In this document: positions 1 through 7,754 of the stretch, piece after piece
Numbering within the stretch: position 1 is the stretch's first letter
Layout: each line of letters opens with the position of its first letter
Assembly: GCA_964622715.1 (NCBI GenBank)
Contig: CAZURR010000046.1
Span: 1 to 20,201 of the forward strand
Length of the DNA: 20,201 nucleotides
From: Hyphomicrobium_A sp964622715
GTDB taxonomy: Bacteria > Pseudomonadota > Alphaproteobacteria > Rhizobiales > Hyphomicrobiaceae
Direction: 5' to 3'
The notes under the pieces: model-generated
The model's database searches: none
What the model was told of the DNA's origin: nothing
The model's input: the letters and a program-made list of their open reading frames with translations, nothing else
Position numbers and translations under genes: made by a program

Positions 1-47
<47 letters not shown>

Positions 48-62
48 TAGGGCAGGGCGCTC

Positions 63-91
63 TTGATACCCGATCCGCCGCGCCCGGGCAA
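63..91 (-). promoter_or_regulatory. Candidate promoter of the tRNA-Arg gene
   Basis: On the minus strand a -35-like TTGCCC (plus 86-91) is followed after 17 bases by a -10-like TATCAA (plus 63-68). Transcription would start about 9 bases before the mature tRNA 5' end at base 47. Spacing is good but the hexamers are only partial matches, so this is a suggestion from position and spacing. Confidence 0.35.
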
Positions 92-187
92 ACACACGCG
101 CTGGAGCCGCACAGTGCCCAAGATAAGCGCTGTTTGGACGTCAACATCCGGCACAAACGCCCAGCGCGAAAACCGTCGCGATGCCGG

Positions 188-216
188 CTGACCGCCGCGC
201 GCCGAGCGCCTATAGT
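188..216 (+). promoter_or_regulatory. Candidate polA promoter, possibly giving a leaderless mRNA
   Basis: CTGACC at 188-193 (four of six matches to TTGACA) and TATAGT at 211-216 (five of six to TATAAT) are separated by exactly 17 bases. A start 7-9 bases after the -10 box would fall on or next to the polA ATG at 225. The short stretch between the -10 box and the ATG has no Shine-Dalgarno sequence, which fits a leaderless transcript. Confidence 0.4.
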
Positions 217-224
217 CGCGCGCC

Positions 225-3224
225 ATGACCAAAGAAAAGAGCAAGGCCAAGAGCCAACCCAAGAAGAATGCCAGCACCTCGACCGTTCCCGCGGGTGAGG
301 CAACGCCCATCATCAAAGGCAGTCACGTCTACCTCATTGACGGATCGGGCTACATCTTTCGCGCCTTTCACGCGCTCCCCCCTCTGACGCGGCCGTCTGA
401 TGGTTTGCCGGTCGGCGCCGTGCATGGCTTTTGCGCCATGTTATGGAAGCTGTTGCGCGAGTCGAAGTCTTCCGAAGCGCCCACTCACTTCGCCGTCATC
501 TTCGACGCGGCGCGCGAGAATTTCCGCAATGACCTCTACGAGGACTACAAGGCCAACCGTCCGCCGCCACCCGACGAGCTCATTCCTCAGTTCCCGCTCA
601 TTCGCGATGCCGTAAAGGCCTTCAACGTTGCCTGCATCGAACAGGAGGGCTACGAGGCCGACGATCTGATCGCTACCTACGCCCGTGAGGTGGTCCAAGA
701 CGGCGGCGACGTGACGATCATATCGTCCGACAAGGACCTGATGCAGCTCGTGCGCCCCGGCGTCGTCATGTTCGATGGCATGAAGAACAAGAAATTCGGT
801 CGCGACGAGGTGATCGAGAAGTTCGGCGTGCCGCCCGACAAGGTCATTGACGTGCAGTCGCTTGCCGGCGATTCGACCGACAACGTGCCAGGCGTGCCTG
901 GCATCGGCGTCAAGACAGCAGCCGAGCTCATCAACGCGTACGGCGATCTCGATACGCTTCTGGAACGCGCCTCGGAGATCAAGCAGCCCAAGCGGCGCGA
1001 GAAACTGATCGAATTTGCCGATCAGGCACGGCTGTCGCGCGAACTTGTGACTCTGAAGGACGACGTCGCCACGACCGTGCGCGTCGACGCGCTGGGCGTC
1101 CACGATCCCGAACCATCAGAACTGCTAGCCTTTCTGCAGAGGATGGAGTTCAACACGCTGACGCGGCGTATCGCTGAGGCATTGCGTACCGAACCGCCCG
1201 CGCCACTTAAGGCGTCCGTCGGCTCGACAGTGACCGGCAAGGCGAAGACGGTAGGCGGGGCCAGCAGCAAGATGGGTCGACGGGCAACAGCGGAAACACC
1301 CGAGGCCGCCGTGCTTCATGCGCTAGCGGCTGCCAAGACACCGTTTGATCGCACCAAGTACGAAACCGTCACCACCTTAGATCGGCTCAAAGCATGGGTC
1401 GCCGACGCTCAAGACACGGGCCGCGTCGCCATCGATACAGAGACGACGGGCCTCGATCCCATGCGCGCCGATCTCATCGGCTTCTCACTAGCTGTCGCTC
1501 CGGGCAAGGCTTGCTACGTGCCGCTTTCACACCGCAAGAGCGCAGCTGGCTTCGACTTTGGCGACGACGAAGACCTACCGCAAGTGCCCATTGCCAAAGC
1601 GATCGCCGCGTTGAAGCCGCTTCTGGAGGACCATTCCGTCCTGAAGATCGGTCAAAACCTCAAGTACGACTACAATGTGCTGGCGCGCCACGGCGTTCTC
1701 ATTGCGTCGCTCGACGACACGATGCTGTTGTCCTACGCGCTCGATGCGGGCAAGGGCGGCCACGGCATGGACGAGCTCGCCATGCGCCACCTCGGCCATG
1801 CTTGCATTTCGTTCGACCAAGTGATGGCGCATGTGCCCGGTAAGAAATCGGAAAAGTCGTTCGCCGAGGTGCCGATCGATAAGGCGACACAATACGCTGC
1901 AGAAGACGCCGACGTCACGCTGCGGCTGTGGATGATGTTGAAACCGCGGCTCGCAGCGGAACATAGAACGACGGTCTATGAAACGTTGGAGCGGCCGCTC
2001 GTTCCCATCATCGCCGACATGGAGCGCGCTGGGATCACGGTTGATCGCAGCATCCTTGCCCGCCTGTCGAGCGAGTTCGCGCAAGAAAGTGCACGGTTAG
2101 AGGAAGAGGTGAATGGCCTCGTCGGTCACAAGTTCAACCTCGCCTCGCCACGGCAGCTGGGCGAGCTTCTATTCGACCGCCTGCAATTGCCGGGCGGCAA
2201 GAAGACCAAAACGGGGCAATGGGAAACGCGCGCAGGACTGCTCGACGACCTCGCCGCCAACGAGGAACTGCCGGCCGACGCCCGCAAGCTGATCAACACG
2301 ATGTTGGAGTGGCGCCAGCTCACCAAGCTGCGTTCGACCTATACCGACGCACTGCCGGACTACATCAACCCGGAGACGGGGCGCATCCATACCTCCTATT
2401 CGCTGGCAGCGACCACGACAGGGCGGCTTGCCTCCTCTGACCCTAACTTGCAGAACATTCCCGTGCGTACCGAGGAAGGACGCGAGATCCGCACAGCATT
2501 CGTCGCCAATAAGGGCAAGAAGCTTGTCTCCGCCGACTACAGCCAGATCGAGTTGCGGGTGCTGGCGCATATCGCAGACATTCCCCAGCTCAAGAAAGCA
2601 TTCGATGAGGGCGTGGACATTCACGCGATGACAGCCTCGGAGATGTTTTCCGTTTCGCTCAGAGACATGACACCGGACGTGCGCCGGCGCGCCAAAGCCA
2701 TCAACTTCGGAATCATCTATGGCATCTCGGCCTTTGGTCTCGCCAACCAGCTCGGAATTTCCAAGCAGGAAGCAGCCGACTACATCAAGACCTACTTTGA
2801 GCGTTTCCCTGGCATTCGCGACTACATGGATGAGACCAAGAGGAATGCGCACGAGCAGGGCTACGTGGAAACGATCTTTGGCCGGCGCATCCATTATCCT
2901 GAGATCAACACGCGCAATCCAAGCATGCGCGGTTTTTTGGAGCGCGCAGCGATCAACGCGCCGATACAGGGTTCTGCCGCCGACATCATTCGCCGCGCGA
3001 TGATTCGGATGCCGGGCGCCCTGTCCGAGGCAGGACTTGCCTCCGCCCGCATGCTGTTGCAGGTGCACGATGAGCTGGTGTTCGAGGTAAAGGATGCGCA
3101 AGTTCACAAAACGTTGAAGACGGTGGCGCAGGTAATGGAAGGTGCCGCCCTTCCGGCGGTTTCATTGAGTGTGCCGATCCACGTCGACGCAAAAGCGGCC
3201 GAAAACTGGGAAGCTGCGCATTAA
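225..3224 (+). CDS. polA: DNA polymerase I with 5'-3' and 3'-5' exonucleases
   Basis: This 999-residue protein is a complete DNA polymerase I, which removes RNA primers, fills Okazaki gaps and resynthesises DNA in excision repair. Residues about 33-330 are the 5'-3' exonuclease/flap nuclease. The proofreading domain keeps its acidic residues: D404-x-E406 in VAIDTETTG, D482 after NLKY, and Y557-x3-D561. The polymerase domain has motif A (SADYSQIEL, D771), motif B (RRRAKAINFG, R822, K824, F828) and motif C (VHDELVFE, D949, E950). All three activities should therefore be present, as in E. coli Pol I and unlike species that have lost proofreading. About 32 Lys/Ser-rich residues precede the nuclease domain and are probably disordered. 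The ATG at 225 has no clear Shine-Dalgarno sequence. The start is therefore less certain than the gene. Confidence 0.98.
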   Translation: MTKEKSKAKSQPKKNASTSTVPAGEATPIIKGSHVYLIDGSGYIFRAFHALPPLTRPSDGLPVGAVHGFCAMLWKLLRESKSSEAPTHFAVIFDAARENFRNDLYEDYKANRPPPPDELIPQFPLIRDAVKAFNVACIEQEGYEADDLIATYAREVVQDGGDVTIISSDKDLMQLVRPGVVMFDGMKNKKFGRDEVIEKFGVPPDKVIDVQSLAGDSTDNVPGVPGIGVKTAAELINAYGDLDTLLERASEIKQPKRREKLIEFADQARLSRELVTLKDDVATTVRVDALGVHDPEPSELLAFLQRMEFNTLTRRIAEALRTEPPAPLKASVGSTVTGKAKTVGGASSKMGRRATAETPEAAVLHALAAAKTPFDRTKYETVTTLDRLKAWVADAQDTGRVAIDTETTGLDPMRADLIGFSLAVAPGKACYVPLSHRKSAAGFDFGDDEDLPQVPIAKAIAALKPLLEDHSVLKIGQNLKYDYNVLARHGVLIASLDDTMLLSYALDAGKGGHGMDELAMRHLGHACISFDQVMAHVPGKKSEKSFAEVPIDKATQYAAEDADVTLRLWMMLKPRLAAEHRTTVYETLERPLVPIIADMERAGITVDRSILARLSSEFAQESARLEEEVNGLVGHKFNLASPRQLGELLFDRLQLPGGKKTKTGQWETRAGLLDDLAANEELPADARKLINTMLEWRQLTKLRSTYTDALPDYINPETGRIHTSYSLAATTTGRLASSDPNLQNIPVRTEEGREIRTAFVANKGKKLVSADYSQIELRVLAHIADIPQLKKAFDEGVDIHAMTASEMFSVSLRDMTPDVRRRAKAINFGIIYGISAFGLANQLGISKQEAADYIKTYFERFPGIRDYMDETKRNAHEQGYVETIFGRRIHYPEINTRNPSMRGFLERAAINAPIQGSAADIIRRAMIRMPGALSEAGLASARMLLQVHDELVFEVKDAQVHKTLKTVAQVMEGAALPAVSLSVPIHVDAKAAENWEAAH

Positions 3225-3293
3225 CTCTGCCAGCGTGCAAAGCGTGCTGACCTCCGCATTAGCCTTGCTTATCTTCCGCCCAAGAAAATGCAA

Positions 3294-3323
3294 TTGGCGC
3301 TGATGGTTGCACGCCCCTATTAA
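3294..3323 (+). promoter_or_regulatory. Candidate pqqA promoter
   Basis: TTGGCG (3294-3299) and TATTAA (3318-3323) are separated by 18 bases and lie about 50 bases upstream of the pqqA ATG. This would give a short leader ending in the strong AAGGAGG ribosome site. It is a pattern match only, but it is the best sigma70-like pair I see between polA and pqqA. Confidence 0.35.
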
Positions 3324-3372
3324 CGAGCATCAGCCTGGCGAATGATCGCCCGGTTAAGGAGGAGATAGGATC

Positions 3373-3462
3373 ATGAAGGTTTGGACAAAGCCCGCAGTGC
3401 GCGAGCAGGAAGTTGGCCTAGAGGTGACGTCATACCTGCCGGCCGAGATCGACATTATCTAA
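3373..3462 (+). CDS. pqqA: PQQ precursor peptide PqqA (orphan)
   Basis: This 29-codon ORF encodes a peptide beginning MKVWTKP and containing GLEVTSYLPAEID. It carries the E-V-T-x-Y signature of PqqA, the ribosomal precursor of the redox cofactor pyrroloquinoline quinone. Glu17 and Tyr21 are in the right register to be the residues crosslinked by the radical SAM enzyme PqqE with chaperone PqqD. The ending ...SAEID... that I recall for Methylobacterium PqqA resembles ...PAEID... here. A textbook AAGGAGG (3356-3362) lies 10 bases before the ATG. No pqqB, C, D or E follows: the next gene is phaZ on the opposite strand, so the maturation enzymes must be elsewhere. PQQ is the cofactor of methanol dehydrogenase, which fits a methylotroph. 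Multiple or detached pqqA copies are known in methylotrophs. Confidence 0.9.
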   Translation: MKVWTKPAVREQEVGLEVTSYLPAEIDII

Positions 3463-3489
3463 CCACGTCGAGTGTTGTTGTGATTGCAG

Positions 3490-3514
3490 ACGGCGTTCGG
3501 TCGCCGGGCGCCGT
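3490..3514 (+). terminator. Possible stem-loop after pqqA
   Basis: ACGGCG (3490-3495) can pair with CGCCGT (3509-3514) around a 13-base loop, followed by TTGATTTTG. It lies 28 bases after the pqqA stop and before the convergent end of phaZ. Stem-loops after pqqA are known in complete pqq operons, where they make pqqA more abundant than pqqB. Here nothing co-directional follows, so it could end transcription or stabilise the short mRNA. The T-run is interrupted and the stem short. Confidence 0.35.
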
Positions 3515-3578
3515 TTGATTTTGTCCGCGATGATCGCGCGATTAGTTGCTATTGCGATCACCGTCTTCGGTGTCGGTT

Positions 3579-4886
3579 TCACACCGGTGAGACGGCCATC
3601 TCGACGTGACGGGAGCGGCGCGGGTTGCGCCTATCGGTTGGCAGCGCGCCGCGCGAATACTCGATGGTGCGGATGAATTCGCGAACGCGCGGCTGGATTT
3701 CAGTGCGCCAGCGCGTACCGTTGAATATGCCGTAGTGACCGACACCCTCTTGCACGTAGTGCGTTTTTTGGTGCTCGGGGATATTGGCGCACAGGTCGTG
3801 CGCCGCTTGCGTCTGCCCCAGCCCGCAGACGTCATCGCGCTCACTTTCGACCGTCATCAGCGCGGTGTCGCGGATGGCCGAGCAGTCAACCAGCCTGCCG
3901 CGGTGGGTCATCGTGCCCTTGGGCAGCGAGTGATCTTGGAACACGGTCTTGATTGTCTGCAGGTAAAACTCGGCAGTAAGATCCATAACGGCCAGGTATT
4001 CTTCGTAAAAGTCCTGGTGTTGCTTGACGGAATCGCAGTCGCCCTTGACCAGATCGTTGAACAGATTGACATGCGCATTCATGTGGCGCTCGAGATTCAT
4101 GGTCATGAAGCCCGTAAGCTGCATGAAGCCTGGATAGACTGGGCGCATGAATCCAGCGTGTGGAAAAGGCACGGTGCCGACGACCGTGCGTTCGAACCAT
4201 TCCAGCGAACGCGACTCGGCGAGTTTATTGACGCCTGTCGGATTGCGCCGGGTATCGATGGGACCGCCCATCAGCGTCATTGATGCTGGCTGGCAGGGAT
4301 CGTCGATGCCCGCCATGTGTGCTGCGGCGGCCAGAACCGGTACCGCTGGCTGGCACACGCCAATCACGTGCGTGTCAGGGCCAATAAACCTAATGAAGTC
4401 GATGACGTGATCGATAAAATCGTCGAGGTCGAACTGGCCCATGGCAAGCGGGATGTCACGCGCGTCGGTCCAGTCGGTGATGTAGGTTTCGTGGTCGGGC
4501 AGCATCGCCTGGACAGTGCCGCGCAAAAGTGTCGCGTAGTGCCCTGAGAGGGGTGCGACGATCAGCACCTTAGGGTCTGAGCGCGGACCGCTGGAGGCTT
4601 CCTCGCGCTCGAAGTGCAAAAGGTCGCTAAATGGCGTTCGTGCGACCACGTGCTCGCGGACCGGGACCTCGACATTACCAACGCGCGTCGTCTTCAAACC
4701 GAATTGCGGTTTGCCGTAGCGCCGGGTGACGTTCTCAAAAACCTCGCAGGCCGCCGTGAGATGGCGACCGAGCGGCGTCGATCCTAAGGGATTAAAGGGC
4801 CAGTCGAGCACGCTGCGCATACTATTGGCGCCGAAGCGCATGGGTGCGAGCATCGCGTGTGCGAATTCATAGGCAAAATAGTGCAT
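3579..4886 (-). CDS. phaZ: Intracellular poly(3-hydroxybutyrate) depolymerase
   Basis: This cytoplasmic enzyme hydrolyses native PHB granules to release stored carbon. The 435-residue protein starts MHYFAYEFAHAMLAP, typical of the intracellular PhaZ family. It uses a cysteine nucleophile in place of a lipase-box serine: the box is GVCQP with Cys178. Asp351 or Asp352 and His384 (GVGHYG) probably complete the triad, in the order known for the Ralstonia enzyme. The start at 4886 was chosen because an AAAAAGGGGG ribosome site lies about 10 bases upstream and family similarity begins at that Met. The frame stays open to 5078, but those 64 extra residues look like translated leader. The tail (about residues 412-435) is basic and probably variable. 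The gene is divergent from the AsmA-family gene and convergent with pqqA. No other pha gene is in the window. Confidence 0.93.
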   Translation of the reverse strand: MHYFAYEFAHAMLAPMRFGANSMRSVLDWPFNPLGSTPLGRHLTAACEVFENVTRRYGKPQFGLKTTRVGNVEVPVREHVVARTPFSDLLHFEREEASSGPRSDPKVLIVAPLSGHYATLLRGTVQAMLPDHETYITDWTDARDIPLAMGQFDLDDFIDHVIDFIRFIGPDTHVIGVCQPAVPVLAAAAHMAGIDDPCQPASMTLMGGPIDTRRNPTGVNKLAESRSLEWFERTVVGTVPFPHAGFMRPVYPGFMQLTGFMTMNLERHMNAHVNLFNDLVKGDCDSVKQHQDFYEEYLAVMDLTAEFYLQTIKTVFQDHSLPKGTMTHRGRLVDCSAIRDTALMTVESERDDVCGLGQTQAAHDLCANIPEHQKTHYVQEGVGHYGIFNGTRWRTEIQPRVREFIRTIEYSRGALPTDRRNPRRSRHVEMAVSPV

Positions 4887-5223
4887 ATTCCGGGTGCCCC
4901 CTTTTTCGCTGCAGCGCAGCGAAGCACGCGTGCACTGCGAGATTATGTGACCAAAAATTTCATATTGACCAGAGGAAAGGCACGTCTGGTCGCCGTATCG
5001 AAGCTTATAGGGGGCGGTAGGGCACCTGACTGTTCCCCTTGAGACACAACTTGAAATCAGAGCGAATCGCCCTTTCATGTGGGATCGCCGAGAGAGCCCC
5101 CGTGCATTTTCGCTGGCGACCGCGCCATGACATAATTGCTCCTTACCGCGGCCCGAGACCTTTGCGACTTTTCTGTTGTAATTCTTGTCCGCATAGCGGA
5201 ACGACAGCCAATCGAGATCGACG
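4887..5223. other. Divergent intergenic region between phaZ and the AsmA-family gene
   Basis: This 337-base spacer must hold the promoters of both flanking genes. On the phaZ side there is a TGC/GCA-rich patch (about 4909-4944) and, further upstream, two direct TGGTCA copies on the minus strand (within about 4950-4976). On the other side no convincing sigma70 pair stands out; CATAAT at 5131-5136 is the best -10-like hexamer. I see no RNA gene or credible small ORF. Confidence 0.5.
4909..4919. promoter_or_regulatory. Possible PhaR-type operator upstream of phaZ
   Basis: CTGCAGCGCAG fits the CTGC-N3-GCAG pattern and lies 22 bases upstream of the phaZ ATG, inside a run of TGC and GCA triplets. 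From memory, the PHA-responsive repressor PhaR of Paracoccus denitrificans recognises TGC-rich sequences of this kind near phasin and PHA genes. The motif is short and compositionally easy to form in G+C-rich DNA, so this is weak support. Confidence 0.3.
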
Positions 5224-7539
5224 ATGACGAATAGACAGCGGCCCGGCAGACCGCCTGGCCCTCATGAGGGCTACCATCACTCCGAGGATCAGCGTATGCC
5301 CCAACACGCTCAACAGATCCGCCGTCGGCCAACGCAGCGCGCAAGCTCGCCGATCATGGTGGGTCTCGTCTATGGTGCGATTGGTCTGCTGGCTATCGCG
5401 GTAGGCGTCGTTACCTTCTTCGTAATGTCGCCGCCGATCGACTTCATCCGCAATGAGGTTGTAGCACGCGTGAAAGCTGAGACAGGCCGCGATTTACGTA
5501 TCGCTGGCCAGACGTCCCTCTCGTTTTACCCGACGCTCGGCGTGCGTATTGGCGATGTTTCGTTGTCGGCGCCACCGGGTATGGGTGGCCCACCTTTCGT
5601 TAAAATTTCCAAGCTTGACATCGGTGTGCGCCTGCTGCCGCTGTTGCGTCAGGAGATCGTGGTCGACAAGTTCGTGCTCTACAATCCGGAGTTTGAGCTT
5701 CGTGTCGATAGCAACGGGCAAAAAAGCTGGGACATGGCCGCGCGCGAACCCAAGCGCCCAATACGATACGCTGAGGTGGGCCCGGCACGAGATACGATGC
5801 GAGACTTTTCGTCCGGAGCGAATCTAGCCCTCGAGACGAAGCCGACTCAAAGGCTTGCCGCAGCAGGCGGGGTGCCGAGTACGCCAACAGCCCAGAGCCC
5901 AGTCTCGGAACTGGTGCTCGGCGATATTCGCATCGTGAATGGAACCGTGCGCTACACTGATGAGCGAGACGGCAGCAGCGCGCGCGTCGGCGAGATCAAC
6001 ACAAGTCTCGATCTCGCGTCTTTTTCGCAACCGTTGGGCGCCAAAGGCAGCCTCGTCTGGTCCAAAGAGAAAATAATGTTTGATGGCAGGCTGGCGTCAC
6101 CGCAGCAGCTGCTTGAAGAGCGTCCAGCAAAGCTCGCGCTTACCGTCTCCAGCCGACCGATCAACATCAGTTACGATGGCTCGGTGACGTTGGGGGAGGC
6201 TTTTAAGCTGGAAGGGGCCGTCAATGGCAAGGCCAATTCTGTGCGCGCGCTCGCGCAATGGCTTGGCACGAAACTTCCTCCTACTCCCGGCTTCCGTGAA
6301 CTTTCGCTCGCTGGAAAGCTCTTAACGACAGAGAACACCGTACGCTTGTCGCAGGCTAAGGTCGCACTCGATGGTGCGACGGCGACGGGCGCGGTGGGCG
6401 TCGCCTTGTCTGGTGCGCGTCCGCATGTGGTGGCGGATCTCAAGGTCTCCGGCCTGAACCTGTCCAACTATGTCGTCGGCGAACCCGGCAGCGGGACATC
6501 GTCCAGCGCGCGGCCCAGCCCGGACGCATCCGGTGCAACACCTAAAGCGACCGAGCCATTATCAATCGAGGACTTGCTGAAGCGCTCCGAACCCCAGGTG
6601 AGAGGCTACACACAGCGAGCTGGATGGAGCAACGAGCCAATCAACACGGCGCTTCTGGGCCTTGTCGACGCTGACGCCAACCTGTCTGTCGCGCAGCTTT
6701 CCTATGGCGATATCAAATTGGACTCCACCCAGCTCGCGGTGGCGCTTAAGGACCGCGTTCTCAAGACGACATTTACCGACGTGAAACTCTATAAAGGGCG
6801 CGGAAATGGCGTCGTGACGCTGAACGGAGCAGCGGATACGGCGGTGCTTGGCGCAAACTTTGCACTTTCCGGCGTCGCTGCCCAGCCACTTCTTAACGAT
6901 GTAGCGGGAATGGATTGGCTCGCGGGCACGGGCGATTTCAAATTGGCGTTGGCCGGCAGCGGCCGGAGCGAGGCCGCGATCGTGGCCGCCCTTAATGGCA
7001 AGTTCGACGTTGCCATGTCCGACGGCGCGCTCGTCGGTTTCAACTTGGGTGGCGCATTGCGCTCCCTATCACAAGGCGAAATTCCGGACTTTTCGAGCGC
7101 CCCCACGGATAAGACGGACTTCAGCGCGCTTACGGCAAGCTTCAACATTGTGAACGGCATCGCAGACAACAAGGATCTTAAGTTGGCAAGTCCGCTGCTG
7201 CGCGCCACGGGTGCCGGCACCGTTAATCTGCCTCAACGCTCGCTCAACTACACAGTGCTACCCAAGCTGGTCGCGACTCTATCTGGGCAGGGCGGGGAGA
7301 CGGACTTGAGCGGTATCGAGGTCCCCATAAACATCAAGGGGTCATGGGATGACCCAGAGATCTCGCCCGATCTCGCCAGCGCCATAAATAGTGAAAGCAC
7401 GGTCGAGGCGGTGAAATCGATTGGCAAGCAGTTTGAGGGCAAGAAAGCCAACGAGATCGTCGACGACCTTTTCGGCAAGAGCAAGGATGGCGGACCGTCC
7501 AAAGCGCAGAAGCTACTGGACGGCTTTTTGGGTCGCTGA
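5224..7539 (+). CDS. AsmA-family membrane-anchored envelope protein
   Basis: This 771-residue protein has a basic, His/Arg-rich cytoplasmic N-terminus of about 42 residues. One membrane segment follows at about residues 43-68 (IMVGLVYGAIGLLAIAVGVV), then a large periplasmic region. The stretch just after the anchor (ETGRDLRIAGQTSLSFYPTLGVRIGDVSLS) is the typical AsmA N-terminal signature. The C-terminal part (about 590-720) contains the second conserved AsmA block, with SALTASFNIVNGIADNKDL and LLRATGAGTVNL. AsmA-like proteins belong to the repeating beta-groove group implicated in moving or organising envelope lipids; the exact substrate cannot be told from sequence. Residues about 430-470 are a Ser/Pro/Thr-rich linker. 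The ATG at 5224 has only a weak purine stretch upstream. The next likely start, Met25, would still leave the anchor intact. Confidence 0.88.
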   Translation: MTNRQRPGRPPGPHEGYHHSEDQRMPQHAQQIRRRPTQRASSPIMVGLVYGAIGLLAIAVGVVTFFVMSPPIDFIRNEVVARVKAETGRDLRIAGQTSLSFYPTLGVRIGDVSLSAPPGMGGPPFVKISKLDIGVRLLPLLRQEIVVDKFVLYNPEFELRVDSNGQKSWDMAAREPKRPIRYAEVGPARDTMRDFSSGANLALETKPTQRLAAAGGVPSTPTAQSPVSELVLGDIRIVNGTVRYTDERDGSSARVGEINTSLDLASFSQPLGAKGSLVWSKEKIMFDGRLASPQQLLEERPAKLALTVSSRPINISYDGSVTLGEAFKLEGAVNGKANSVRALAQWLGTKLPPTPGFRELSLAGKLLTTENTVRLSQAKVALDGATATGAVGVALSGARPHVVADLKVSGLNLSNYVVGEPGSGTSSSARPSPDASGATPKATEPLSIEDLLKRSEPQVRGYTQRAGWSNEPINTALLGLVDADANLSVAQLSYGDIKLDSTQLAVALKDRVLKTTFTDVKLYKGRGNGVVTLNGAADTAVLGANFALSGVAAQPLLNDVAGMDWLAGTGDFKLALAGSGRSEAAIVAALNGKFDVAMSDGALVGFNLGGALRSLSQGEIPDFSSAPTDKTDFSALTASFNIVNGIADNKDLKLASPLLRATGAGTVNLPQRSLNYTVLPKLVATLSGQGGETDLSGIEVPINIKGSWDDPEISPDLASAINSESTVEAVKSIGKQFEGKKANEIVDDLFGKSKDGGPSKAQKLLDGFLGR

Positions 7540-7691
7540 GTGGCCCCCCGCACAACGGGCGGCGGAATCTGGCGAGCCGGCCTTCATTGTTCCACGGTTG
7601 GTAGTCTCGACTAAGAATACAGGAACGTAGCGACAAAATTTTTGACGCGCTGGGTAATTTTTTCCTTGCGCAAGGGGGGGGGGTGCCTCAT

Positions 7692-7754
7692 ATGACCCCT
7701 CTCCGTTCGTCCACCTGCCCCAAAGGTCAAGGAATTCCTACACCCCAAAGGTAA
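7692..7754 (+). CDS. Possible 20-codon leader peptide upstream of speD
   Basis: ATG at 7692 opens a 20-codon frame ending with TAA at 7752-7754, 43 bases before the speD ATG. It reads MTPLRSSTCPKGQGIPTPQR, with Pro at codons 3, 10, 16 and 18. An AAGGGGGGGGGG stretch (7672-7683) lies 8 bases before the ATG and could act as an unusual ribosome site. Codons 1-5 coincide with the strand predicted to pair with the speD ribosome site, so translating them would open or prevent that helix. Bacterial leader peptides controlling polyamine genes are known (SpeFL in E. coli); this one is only inferred from position and structure. A chance ORF of this length is entirely possible. Confidence 0.3.
   Translation: MTPLRSSTCPKGQGIPTPQR

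Noticed and set aside
2169..3107. 312-codon open frame on the minus strand inside polA
   Set aside because: It is fully antisense to the conserved polymerase domain, lacks any recognisable domain, and is explained by codon bias in G+C-rich DNA.
3559..3572. CACCG-TCTT-CGGTG hairpin near the phaZ 3' end as a terminator
   Set aside because: The stem has only five pairs and no T-run follows on the minus strand, so it is not a convincing intrinsic terminator.
4887..5078. 64-residue N-terminal extension of phaZ
   Set aside because: Family similarity begins at the Met at 4886, which has its own ribosome site; the extension is Cys/Arg-rich and looks like translated leader.
7622..7650. EcfG-type general stress promoter (GGAAC) upstream of speD
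   Set aside because: GGAAC is present at 7622-7626, but no CGTT follows at the required 16-18 base spacing.
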